Positions 51,668 through 59,634 of a stretch of DNA of 64,000 nt are shown in pieces. A program made the position numbers and the translations under genes. Below the pieces are notes generated by a model. That model did not search any database and had not been told where the DNA came from. It saw only the letters and a program-made list of their open reading frames with translations. Origin of the DNA: Jatrophihabitans sp. (GTDB lineage: Bacteria > Actinomycetota > Actinomycetes > Mycobacteriales > Jatrophihabitantaceae); assembly GCA_036389035.1 (NCBI GenBank), contig DASVQQ010000039.1, positions 62,001 through 126,000 of the forward strand. Direction: 5' to 3'. Numbering within the stretch: the first letter of the stretch is position 1; each line of letters begins with the position of its first letter.

Positions 51668-53460
51668 GCGCTCCGAGCTACGACTTCACGGTCGACAACA
51701 GCTACGGCCAGCCCGTCACGGTGTACCTGACCACCTGCCAGCCGGTCAGTGACCCACCCTCGACGGACTCCTCCGCCTACCTGCCGATCTACACCAGCCT
51801 GGGCGCCGTCGAGTCCGGCACCGGCAGCTTCAGCACCAGCGAGCCGATCGCCCGGGTGGTGATAGCGTGCTCCAGTGACGACTTCCCGCTGAAGCTGGCA
51901 GTGGTGGACGCGCTGAACCCGCCCACCCAGTCGGTCACGGTGGCCCAGGCCGACGAGGCCATCACCGACAGCTGCTGGACCTTCTACAAGTCCTTCGCCA
52001 GCCAGCCGTACTCACCGGTGGCGCTGCAGTTCAACGCGCTGGTGCTCGACAACACCGACCCCACCCAGCTCAACGCCCAGGTGGCCGCCTTCTTCAGCCA
52101 GAACGGCTACCCCGGCGTCGACTTCGGCACCTTCAGCATCGTGTCCTACTGGGCGACCAATTCCCTGTACGCCTTTCCGGGCAGCTACTACTGCTACCAG
52201 CCGCAGGTGGCGAACTCGCAGTTCATCCTGCCGACCGAGGTGTGCGCGATGCTGGAGATCGCCAACGGCAGCGCGACCTACACCCCGACCGGTGGCAGCG
52301 GCACCGCGCTGAACCTGTCGAACACCGCGCTGAACTCCGACGCCGGGGTGTCGCCGCAGGTCAGCTTCACCGGGGTGGTGCGTGACCTGACCCTGGAGGG
52401 CCAGCCCGGCGTCATCGTGATGTGCTACGTCGGCACGGTCGGCGGCACCCAGACGATCGCCCAGCCGTATCAGGACCCGCAGCTGCCGTGGTATGCCGTT
52501 GCCTACGACCTGGTCTACGGCTCGTTCGTGCTGGTGCAGTTCGCGATGGCGATGGACATGGCCATCACCATCCTCAAGGGCGCCGCCAACGGCCTGCAGT
52601 GGCTGGCCGACAACTCGTCCAAGCTGCTGGACAACGTGCGCTCGTGGGCCAATGACACCGGCGACGACGTGGCTCCGGACACCGAACTCGGGCCGGACGT
52701 GGACCCGATCAACGTCGATGTGGACGTCGACGTCGACATCGACGTGGATGTGGACATCGATATCGACATAGACATCGACGTCGACATCGATGTCGACATC
52801 GACGTGGACGTCGACATCCTGGTCATAGACGTGGACGTCGACATAGACATCGACGTGGACATCGACATCGACGTGGACGTGGAGGTGGACATCGACATCG
52901 ATGTGGACGTCGACATCGACACCGATGTGGACGTCGAGCCGGGAATGGTCGACGGCCTGGTCAACTCGATCGGCAATTGGATCATGACCAAGGGACTGCC
53001 CGCGCTGCTGGAGATGGCGGTGATCAGCTTCGCCTTCGACACCGCCGGCAAGCTGCTGCAGGCATGGAAGGACGCCGACGCCAAGGCGATCGCCGACCTG
53101 CAGCCCAGGCAGTCCACCGGGCTCGGCCTGCTGATCAACTACATGCTCGATGACAGCAAGCCGGTCAGCGACCGGTGGAACACCTACGCCGACTACGTCC
53201 AGCAGGCCGGCGTCGACGGCACCAGCGCGCAGATGTCGGTCAGCACCATCTCGATGACCCAGAACACCACCGCCGACAACGCCGCGGCGGGCTGGAAGTG
53301 GTCCAGCAGTGACCAGCAGGCCGCGGTCGCCGCGATGGCGCCCTACACCGGTGCGCAGATGTACCAGGCCTTCCAGGCCCTGGGCGCCTACACCTACAAC
53401 GGCCAGCCGTTGCCGGTGAAGGTCGGGGCGGCGGTCGCGATGCAGTACCTGAAGTCATGA
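51664..53460 (+). CDS. Asp-Val/Asp-Ile repeat protein, candidate substrate of the borosin-like methyltransferase
   Basis: The 598-residue protein is a paralogue of the preceding one over its first 300 residues: a beta domain (5-95, FTVDNSYGQPVTVYL), a Nif11-like segment (about 104-165, DPTQLNAQVAAFFSQNGYPG), a second beta region, and a hydrophobic helix (about 284-307). Residues 351-424 are an almost uninterrupted alternation of Asp with Val or Ile, broken only by an ILVI step and single Glu and Thr substitutions. A C-terminal domain (427-598) follows, with a hydrophobic helix (LPALLEMAVISFAFDTAG) and Trp/Tyr/Gln-rich helices. No family is known to me. The Nif11-like part and Val/Ile richness suggest a modified precursor, but a structural or calcium-binding role is possible. 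It overlaps both neighbours by 4 bp. Confidence 0.8.
   Translation: MSAPSYDFTVDNSYGQPVTVYLTTCQPVSDPPSTDSSAYLPIYTSLGAVESGTGSFSTSEPIARVVIACSSDDFPLKLAVVDALNPPTQSVTVAQADEAITDSCWTFYKSFASQPYSPVALQFNALVLDNTDPTQLNAQVAAFFSQNGYPGVDFGTFSIVSYWATNSLYAFPGSYYCYQPQVANSQFILPTEVCAMLEIANGSATYTPTGGSGTALNLSNTALNSDAGVSPQVSFTGVVRDLTLEGQPGVIVMCYVGTVGGTQTIAQPYQDPQLPWYAVAYDLVYGSFVLVQFAMAMDMAITILKGAANGLQWLADNSSKLLDNVRSWANDTGDDVAPDTELGPDVDPINVDVDVDVDIDVDVDIDIDIDIDVDIDVDIDVDVDILVIDVDVDIDIDVDIDIDVDVEVDIDIDVDVDIDTDVDVEPGMVDGLVNSIGNWIMTKGLPALLEMAVISFAFDTAGKLLQAWKDADAKAIADLQPRQSTGLGLLINYMLDDSKPVSDRWNTYADYVQQAGVDGTSAQMSVSTISMTQNTTADNAAAGWKWSSSDQQAAVAAMAPYTGAQMYQAFQALGAYTYNGQPLPVKVGAAVAMQYLKS
52714..52935. repeat. Coding repeat for the (Asp-Val/Ile)n tract
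   Basis: About 37 six-base GAY-GTN/ATH units encode residues 351-424. Units mix GTC/GTG, ATC/ATA/ATT-type and GAC/GAT codons, including three ATA codons (rare in this genome). The DNA is therefore much less regular than the protein, which argues for selection on the dipeptide pattern rather than recent slippage alone. Confidence 0.9.
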
Positions 53461-55700
53461 CGGCACTGCGCGAGACCACCGGCGGCGAACCGCTGCTGCA
53501 CGAGGTGCCGCCGCAGGGCTACCCGAGCCGGCAGCAGCACACCGAGCGGTGGCTGGCGCTGGCGGCGGCCATCGCGGCCGAGGCGGACCGGATCACCGAC
53601 TCACCCGCCGGGCCGGCGCAGCCGGAATCAGCCGGTGAGCTCACGGTGATCGGCTCCGGCATCGAAACCGTCGGCTTCAGCCGGGCCGACGAGCTGATCC
53701 TGGACGCCGCGGACAAGGTGTTCTACTGCGTGGCCGACCCGGCGACCGCGGTGTGGATCAAGGAGCGGCGGCCGGACGCCTACGACCTGTACGTGCTCTA
53801 CGACGACGCCAAGCTGCGCCACGTCACCTACATGCAGATGACCGAGGCGATGCTGCACTTCGTCCGGCGCGGGATGCGGGTGGCGGCGATCTTCTACGGC
53901 CACCCCGGGGTTTTCGTGCTGTCCACCCACCGGGCGATCGCGATCGCCAGGCGGGAGGGGCACCGGGCGGTGATGCGGGCCGGCGTCAGCGCGCTGGACA
54001 CGATGTGCGCCGACCTGGGTTTCGACCCGAGCCAGCCGGGGTTGATGACCTACGAGGCCACCGACATGATCGTGCGGCGGCGCCAGCCCGATCCGGCGCT
54101 GCACGTCGTGCTGTGGCAGGTCGGGCTGATCGGCGAGTTGGGCTACCGCCGGCAGGGCTTTCTCAACAGCGGGTTCTCGCTGCTGCTGGACCACCTGGAG
54201 GCGGTCTACGGCCCGGACCAGGTGGTGACCCACTACGTCGGTTCGCGCTATCCGGGAATCGAGCCGCTGATCGCCGGGCACACCATCGCCGAGCTGCGCG
54301 AGCCGTCGGTGCAGGCGAGCGTCACGGGCCTTTCGACCTTCTACCTGCCGCCGGTTCAGGTGGCGGCGGTCGACGAGCGGGTGCTGCGCGAGCTGGGACT
54401 GCTCAAGCCGGGTCAGCACCTCAAGCCCGCGGCCGGGCCGCTACGAGTGATCGACCGCTACGGCGCGCGAGAACGCAAGGCGTTCACCGACTTCGCGAAG
54501 TTCCGGGTGCCGCAGGGCTACCACTGGCAGTCCGACACCGCGGCGGCCAGGTTCGTGCTGGCGCTGCGCGACGATCCGGAGCTGCGGGTGCGCTACCAGG
54601 ACGACCCGGTGGCCACGGTGCGGGGGTGGCAGGGCGGGACGCTCACCCCGCGGGACCAGGCGCTGCTGTCCAGCCGGGACGGCGGCCAGGTGCAACTGGC
54701 CGCCAAGGGCACCCGCAGCCGCACCGCGCCGGGCACGGCCCGGATGCTGCGCAGCCTGCTGGCCAGCAACTCGACCAGCCGTGACCTGGCGGTCGCCGTC
54801 AACAGGGCGGCCGAGGGCGAGCGGGCCGGCGTGCTGCGGGACTGGGCCGCCCGGCGCGGCTTCCAGATCGACCCGGCCACCCTCGGCGAGGACCTGGACC
54901 GGACCCTACGGACCACCCTGGCTCCGTGGAGTGGGCTGTACCTGGAGCCGGAGCGGAAATGGAGCGTCTTCGTGCTGGCCCGGCCCGGCAAGCCGGAACG
55001 GGATCGGGTCTATCTCAACGGCCGGGTGCTGGCCGGCGCCAGCTACTCGGCCGGGGCGATCCGGTGGAGCGATGAGACCGGCAACGGCTACCTGCAGACC
55101 GACCTGACCGCGCGCGGCGGCCGGCGGCTGGTCGGCGCCAGCTGGCCGGCCGGAGAGAGCGCGGCAAGCGGTCATCGGGTCGAGTTCAGCGCGCACCCGC
55201 TGCCGCGGCCGGCGCGGGGTGGTACGGCGCCCGGTGAGCTGAGCGGGGACTACCTGCTGCGGCTGGCCACCGAGCGCGGGCCTCAGCTGATGCGTCTCGA
55301 GGTCGGCGCCGAGCTGCGGGTGGCGGGGCAGGTCCCGGCATCGGCGCACGCCAGTGGCAGCAGCCTGCGCTGGGCCGGCGGTCCCGCCGGACTGGTCGAG
55401 GGGGAGTGCCGGGCGGTGCTGGACCCGATCACCGGCCGGTCGATGCTGTTCGGCAGCGGCCGGGCCTGCGCCGGGGGCCGCCCGGTGACGCTGACCGGCA
55501 TGGCGCCGATCAGCGCGGCCGACCAGCTGCTGCTGGCCACCGAGCCCGGGCTCGGGCTGCCGGACTGGGCCTGGGAGCACCTGCTGGAACTGACCTGCCG
55601 GGCCAGCCAGAGCGGCGGGCTGTTCGTCTACAACGCCTGGCAGACGGCGGTGCTCAACCTGCGGATGCTGCGCTACGTCGTGCGGGCGGCCGGCAGGTGA
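53457..55700 (+). CDS. Borosin-type peptide backbone N-methyltransferase with clasp-like and duplicated C-terminal domains
   Basis: The protein has 747 residues. Residues 61-300 are a tetrapyrrole-methylase-fold SAM methyltransferase closely resembling omphalotin OphMA: the SAM site VIGSGIE (64-70), FYCVADPAT, FYGHPGVFV (146-154), MTYEATDMIVR and STFYLPP (293-299). The OphMA catalytic Tyr63/Tyr66/Arg72/Tyr76 correspond to Tyr112/Tyr115/Arg121/Tyr125 here. Residues 340-415 look like the clasp or LigA-type borosin-binding domain (FVLALRDDPELRVRYQDDP). Residues 428-485 form another Nif11-like helix set. Residues 490-690 hold two similar beta-rich modules unlike fungal enzymes. No hydrophobic core peptide is visible at the C-terminus, so it should act on a separate substrate. 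The borosin call is firm; the extra domains are unassigned. Confidence 0.85.
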   Translation: MTALRETTGGEPLLHEVPPQGYPSRQQHTERWLALAAAIAAEADRITDSPAGPAQPESAGELTVIGSGIETVGFSRADELILDAADKVFYCVADPATAVWIKERRPDAYDLYVLYDDAKLRHVTYMQMTEAMLHFVRRGMRVAAIFYGHPGVFVLSTHRAIAIARREGHRAVMRAGVSALDTMCADLGFDPSQPGLMTYEATDMIVRRRQPDPALHVVLWQVGLIGELGYRRQGFLNSGFSLLLDHLEAVYGPDQVVTHYVGSRYPGIEPLIAGHTIAELREPSVQASVTGLSTFYLPPVQVAAVDERVLRELGLLKPGQHLKPAAGPLRVIDRYGARERKAFTDFAKFRVPQGYHWQSDTAAARFVLALRDDPELRVRYQDDPVATVRGWQGGTLTPRDQALLSSRDGGQVQLAAKGTRSRTAPGTARMLRSLLASNSTSRDLAVAVNRAAEGERAGVLRDWAARRGFQIDPATLGEDLDRTLRTTLAPWSGLYLEPERKWSVFVLARPGKPERDRVYLNGRVLAGASYSAGAIRWSDETGNGYLQTDLTARGGRRLVGASWPAGESAASGHRVEFSAHPLPRPARGGTAPGELSGDYLLRLATERGPQLMRLEVGAELRVAGQVPASAHASGSSLRWAGGPAGLVEGECRAVLDPITGRSMLFGSGRACAGGRPVTLTGMAPISAADQLLLATEPGLGLPDWAWEHLLELTCRASQSGGLFVYNAWQTAVLNLRMLRYVVRAAGR

Positions 55701-56419
55701 GCACGCCGGTGGCCGATGACCGAGCTGACCGAGCGGACCGCCGGCCGGACGAGCCGAGGCCGGTGGCCAGCAGGGTGCGGCTGGGCTATGACACCGAGCG
55801 GTTCCCGTTCGCCATGCTGCTGCGGCGCGACGTGTTCCAGGTCCGGGCGCTGGACAGGCTGCATTCGGACGTGCTGGCCGCGCGCGAGGCGCGCGGCCAG
55901 CGGGCGGTGCTGCGGACCCGGGACAACCTGGCGGCCCGTGAGCTGGTGCAGCGGCTGCCCGACAGCTCGCCGTTCTTCCAGCTCTACCACGAGTTCATGC
56001 GGCTGGTGCTGGCTCCGGTGGCGGGCCGGTCGCTGTCGTACTCCAACCGTCCCAAGGTGCGGGTGCACTTTCCCGGCACCGCCAGCGTCAGCTCGTTCCA
56101 CGCCGACGTCCCGGTGACCAAGCGGGTCGACCAGCTCAACTTCTGGCTGCCCGTCACCGACGTGCGGGGGACGGCAGCGCTGCAGCTGGAGAGCGACTAC
56201 GGGGCACAGGACTACGCGCCGGTGCCCCTGCGCTACGGGCAGGCGCTGATCTTCGACGGCGGCTACCTCGGCCACGGATCGGTGCTCAACAGCAGCGAGG
56301 TGACCCGGATCAGCTTCGACATGCGGTTCGGCTACCGGGGCGCCACCACCCGGGCGGAGGGGGTCGACCTGATGAATCGCATAGTGCGCCGGCTGGATCG
56401 GCTGGCGGCCCGGTCCTGA
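55697..56419 (+). CDS. 2-Oxoglutarate/Fe(II)-dependent oxygenase of the borosin-like operon
   Basis: The 240-residue protein has a double-stranded beta-helix core. Metal ligands are His135 and Asp137 in SSFHADVPV and His193 in GYLGHGSVLNSS, and Arg204 or Arg210 in TRISFDMR is placed to bind 2-oxoglutarate. QLNFWLPVTDVRGTAALQLES is typical of small-molecule and peptide hydroxylases of the StrG/PhyH-like groups. Its GTG overlaps the methyltransferase stop as GTGA, so it is the last gene of the operon. It probably hydroxylates the operon's peptide or protein substrate. The first 25 residues are Asp/Arg-rich and variable. Confidence 0.8.
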   Translation: MSTPVADDRADRADRRPDEPRPVASRVRLGYDTERFPFAMLLRRDVFQVRALDRLHSDVLAAREARGQRAVLRTRDNLAARELVQRLPDSSPFFQLYHEFMRLVLAPVAGRSLSYSNRPKVRVHFPGTASVSSFHADVPVTKRVDQLNFWLPVTDVRGTAALQLESDYGAQDYAPVPLRYGQALIFDGGYLGHGSVLNSSEVTRISFDMRFGYRGATTRAEGVDLMNRIVRRLDRLAARS

Positions 56420-56458
56420 GGATAGGCCTGGCTCGTTGAGGGTCGGTCCCGGCCGTCG

Positions 56459-56833
56459 CTACGGGCCGGCGACGACGCCGAGGTCCTGGTAGACCCCGAG
56501 CGGGTTGCCCCACGGGTCGGTCAGGTTGGCGAAGGCGACCAGGCCCGGCAGCACCTTGACGTCGCTGGGCTCGAAGCCCTTGGCGCGCAGCACGTTGACC
56601 GAGGCCTCGATGTCTTCGACCTGCAACCGCAGCCGGAATGAGGACGGGTTGATGTCGGTGCGGCCGGTGGACAACTGCAGCCAGGCGCCGGGTGAGATCT
56701 CCCACTCGTAGAAGTCGGGGTCCGGGCCCAGATCCGGATCGCGGCCGATCAGCGCGCAGTAAAAGGCCAGTGCCTCGTCCCGATCACCGACGTGCACGGC
56801 GACGGTCAGGCCGCGGACGTTCATCTCACTCAT
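56459..56833 (-). CDS. VOC (glyoxalase-like) superfamily protein
   Basis: The 124-residue protein starts NVRGLTVAVHVGDRDEALAFY, has a central LRLQVEDIEASVNVLRAKG and ends FANLTDPWGNPLGVYQ, the paired VOC modules. Metal ligands are not fully conserved (Gln replaces His in the second module), so a binding or non-glyoxalase role is possible. It is convergent with the borosin-like operon, and there is no sign that it belongs to it. It is 36 bp upstream of nothing else on this strand but pepN's 3' end region. Confidence 0.78.
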   Translation of the reverse strand: MSEMNVRGLTVAVHVGDRDEALAFYCALIGRDPDLGPDPDFYEWEISPGAWLQLSTGRTDINPSSFRLRLQVEDIEASVNVLRAKGFEPSDVKVLPGLVAFANLTDPWGNPLGVYQDLGVVAGP

Positions 56834-56869
56834 GAGCAGACCCTAGCTGGCGCGTTTCGCCCGCCGGTC

Positions 56870-59402
56870 TCAGACCCCGCCATAACGCCGCAGCGACAGC
56901 ACCGCCCGGCGCAGCGTGTCGGTGCGGTCGACGAAGGCCCGCCGGACCGCCGGATCCAGCTCCCGGCCGTCGGCCAGGGCCGCCTCGGCCAGTTCCAGGA
57001 CCCGCGGTGAGGCGGCGGCCACCGGGAACGCGTTGAAGACCACCCGGCCCAGCGCCCAGCCCTGCCGGTGCGTGGCGGTGGCCGGCATCTCGGTGAAGAA
57101 CCGGGGCAGGTAACCGGCGGTCAGCTCCGTCTGGCCGGGCTCGAAGAAACCCTCGGCGCTGGCGTACAGCTCGTAGGCCGGGCGCTGGCTGGGCTCGGTG
57201 AGCAGCGCCCAGGTCGCCTGCTTGGCGGCCGGGTCCGGCCGCATCGCCCGGGCCCGGGCCGCGTGCAGCACCCCGGCGGCGCTCTCGTCCCGGGCCAGCT
57301 CGGCGTCGATGTCGGCTGCCGAGAGCTCGCCCAGGGCAGCCAGCCGGGTGACCAGCGCCCACCTCAGCTCGGCGTCGATCACCAGCCCGGCCGGCAGCCG
57401 CTCGTCGGCCCACCAGGCGCGCAGCCAGTCGGCGTCGTCGCTGGCGGATGCCGGCCCGGGCGGCCTCCAGCTGGGCGTCGCTGCCGGCCTCGGCGCCGGC
57501 CAGCAGGCGGTGGGTCAGGGCGGCCACCTGCGCCCGGCGGCCCGGCCGGTCCGCGGGCCTGGCGTAGTTGCCGGCCAGCTCGTCGGTGGCGAACTGCAGC
57601 AGCTCGGCGGTCACCAGCTCCACCGGCTCCTCGGCCAGCGCCGCCAGCACCATGTCCAGGGCCTGCGCCGGGTCGAGTTCGGCGTTGCGGACGGCGTCGC
57701 GGATGGCGTTGTAGAGCACCACCCTGGTCGGCGCCGCGGCGATCCGGGGCAGCAGCTCGGCGACCGGCTGCCAGCCGGCCGAGCCGAACCGGATCTTGGC
57801 CCAGCTGTCGTCGGCGCTGTCGGCCACCACCAGCCGCAGCGGCTCGACGTCGGGTGGGCCGACCCGGACGGCGTCGGAGTCCAGGGTGACCTGCTCGTCC
57901 AGCCTGGGCCGGGCCTGGGCGTCGTAGCCGGTCACCCGGATGGTGTGCGGGCGTCGGGCGGTGTCGGGCGAGATGCGGCTGAGCCACACCTCGCGGGCCG
58001 CGACGGTGGCGCCGGCCGGGGCGGTGATGCTGGCGGGACGCTGCTCGCCGGTCAGGGTGTCCAGCCCGCTGGTCCGCAACCAGCGCTGGGCCCAGCTGTC
58101 CAGGTCGAGGGCGCCGGCCTCGGTCCAGGCTGCCATCAGGTCGGCGAACTCGGCGTTGCCGAACTGGTGCCGCTCGAAGTGCCGGCGCAGGCCCGCGAAG
58201 AAGACCTCGTCGCCGAAATGGGCGGCCAGCTGCTTGAGAGCCGAGGCTCCCTTGGCGTAGGAGATGCCGTCGAAGTCGGACAGCGCCCCGGCGGCGTCGG
58301 AGGAGCCGTTGCCGGCCACCGGGTGATTCGACGGCGACTGGTCAGCGACCCGGCCCCAGTCCTTGCGGTGCAGGCCGAACTCCAGCCAGGCCAGCGCGGC
58401 CAGCCCGCCCTGCTCGCCGGCCAGGTCCGCGCACACCCGGTAGCCCATGTACTCGGCGAAGGACTCGTTGAGCCAGAGGTCGTCCCACCAGCGCATGGTG
58501 ACCAGGTCACCGAACCACATGTGCGCCATCTCGTGGGTGATGGTCGAGGCCCGGTCACAGCGCTGGCCCCTGGTCGCGGCGCTGCGGAAGATGTACTGAT
58601 CGCGCAGGGTGACGCAACCCGGGTTCTCCATGGCGCCGGCGTTGAAGTCGGGCACGAAGGCCTGGTGATACTCCCCGAACGGATACCGGATGCCGAACAG
58701 CTCGTGGAAGCGGTCCAGCGCCGCGGTGGTGACCCCCAGGATGTCGGCGGCCTCGGCCCGCAGGTGCGGGGCCAGCGACGCGCGGGCGTGCAGTCCCAGG
58801 GCGATGCCGTCGTGCTCGGCGGTGATCGAGGCGTAGGGCCCGGCCACCACGGTGACGAAGTAGGTGGCCAGCGGCCGGGTGCTGGCCAGGCGCCAATGAC
58901 CCGGTGCTGACCGGGTCGCCGCGCCGTTGCCGATCACGGTCCACTCCGGTGGGCAGTGCACCTCGATGTCGAAGGGAGCCTTGAGGTCGGGCTGGTCGAA
59001 GCAGCCGAACCAGCGCGGCGCGGCGTCCAAAAAGGACATCGCGTACAGGTAGGTCCGACCGTCGGCCGGATCGACGTGGCGGTGCATGCCTTCGCCGTCG
59101 CTGGAGTAGGCCATCCGGGCCTGCACTCGCAGCACGTTCTCGGCCCGCAGCCCGGTCAGCGGCAGCCGGCCGTCGACGAGTCCGGCCGGGTCGAGCGGTT
59201 CGTCGTTGAGCGTCACCGACCGCACTTCGACCGCCCGCAGGTCGAGGAAGGTGCTGGCCCCGGGTTCGGCCGCCGAGAACTCGATGGTGGTGTCGGAGCC
59301 GAAATCCGGACCGTCGCCGGTCAGATCCAGGGTGATCCGGTACTTGCGGACAGTGAGAAGCGCGGCGCGCTCGACGGCTTCGACACGGGTCAGGCTGGGC
59401 AT
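56870..59402 (-). pseudogene. pepN: Aminopeptidase N, interrupted by a frameshift
   Basis: The gene would encode an M1 zinc aminopeptidase of about 843 residues. From ATG 59402 (MPSLTRVEAVERAALLTVRKY) the frame carries the GAMEN motif as GAMENPGC, the zinc site HEMAHMWFGDLVTMRWWDDLWLNESFAEY (shown in part: HEMAH...NESFAEY) and the ERAP-like C-terminal domain up to about residue 650. Near 57440-57455 (GC-rich run CCGGCCCGGGCGG) homology moves to another frame that gives the missing WLRAWWADERLPAG ... LSLRRYGGV end to 56870. The span is 2533 nt, one more than a multiple of three, so a one-base insertion fits. Because the catalytic half is perfect, a sequencing error is as likely as a real mutation. 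TAGCTT lies 7 nt before the ATG (leaderless). Confidence 0.7.
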
Positions 59403-59526
59403 GGCCTCGAAGCTACCCGGGAACGCGAGCGCGCTTACCCAAAGTGACTGCAGGTTGTGTAAATGAGAAAGTGAAGATGCATGCATTTCGGTGGAAAGAT
59501 CACCGGAATCGGCGGCGATCAAGTCG

Positions 59527-59542
59527 TTCACGTCACTGAAAC
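59527..59542 (+). promoter_or_regulatory. Candidate GlnR box before amtB
   Basis: TTCAC-N6-GAAAC (59527-59531, 59538-59542) resembles the actinobacterial GlnR half-box GTNAC-N6-GAAAC. The next two 11-nt steps (GCGTC at 59549 and CGTAA about 59560) keep the spacing but match poorly. amtB-glnB-glnD is a classic GlnR target, which supports the call. It lies 93 bp before the amtB start. Confidence 0.45.
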
Positions 59543-59634
59543 ATGCTCGCGTCCTCGGCCGTAACAGGCCCGGCTGATTCTCGTTCCAGCGCGCTGTCCT
59601 GCTCGCACCCACCCGAGAAGAAGCGGAGACCTTA

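Noticed and set aside
52714..52935. Asp-Val/Ile tract read as a CRISPR array or a simple DNA minisatellite
   Set aside because: There are no spacers, and the six-base units vary synonymously while the protein pattern is kept. It is inside an intact reading frame overlapping both neighbours.
52515..53138. Minus-strand Ser/Thr/Met-rich ORF (STSMSTSMS pattern)
   Set aside because: It is the antisense reading of the Asp-Val/Ile repeat, with no start context or family.
55640..55700. Core peptide fused to the C-terminus of the borosin-type enzyme, as in fungal OphMA
   Set aside because: The last 20 residues are Arg-rich (ending RMLRYVVRAAGR) and lack a hydrophobic core plus recognition tail, so a separate substrate is more likely.
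56459..56833. VOC protein as a fifth member of the borosin-like operon
   Set aside because: It is on the opposite strand, convergent with the operon, and of a very common family. No link is visible.
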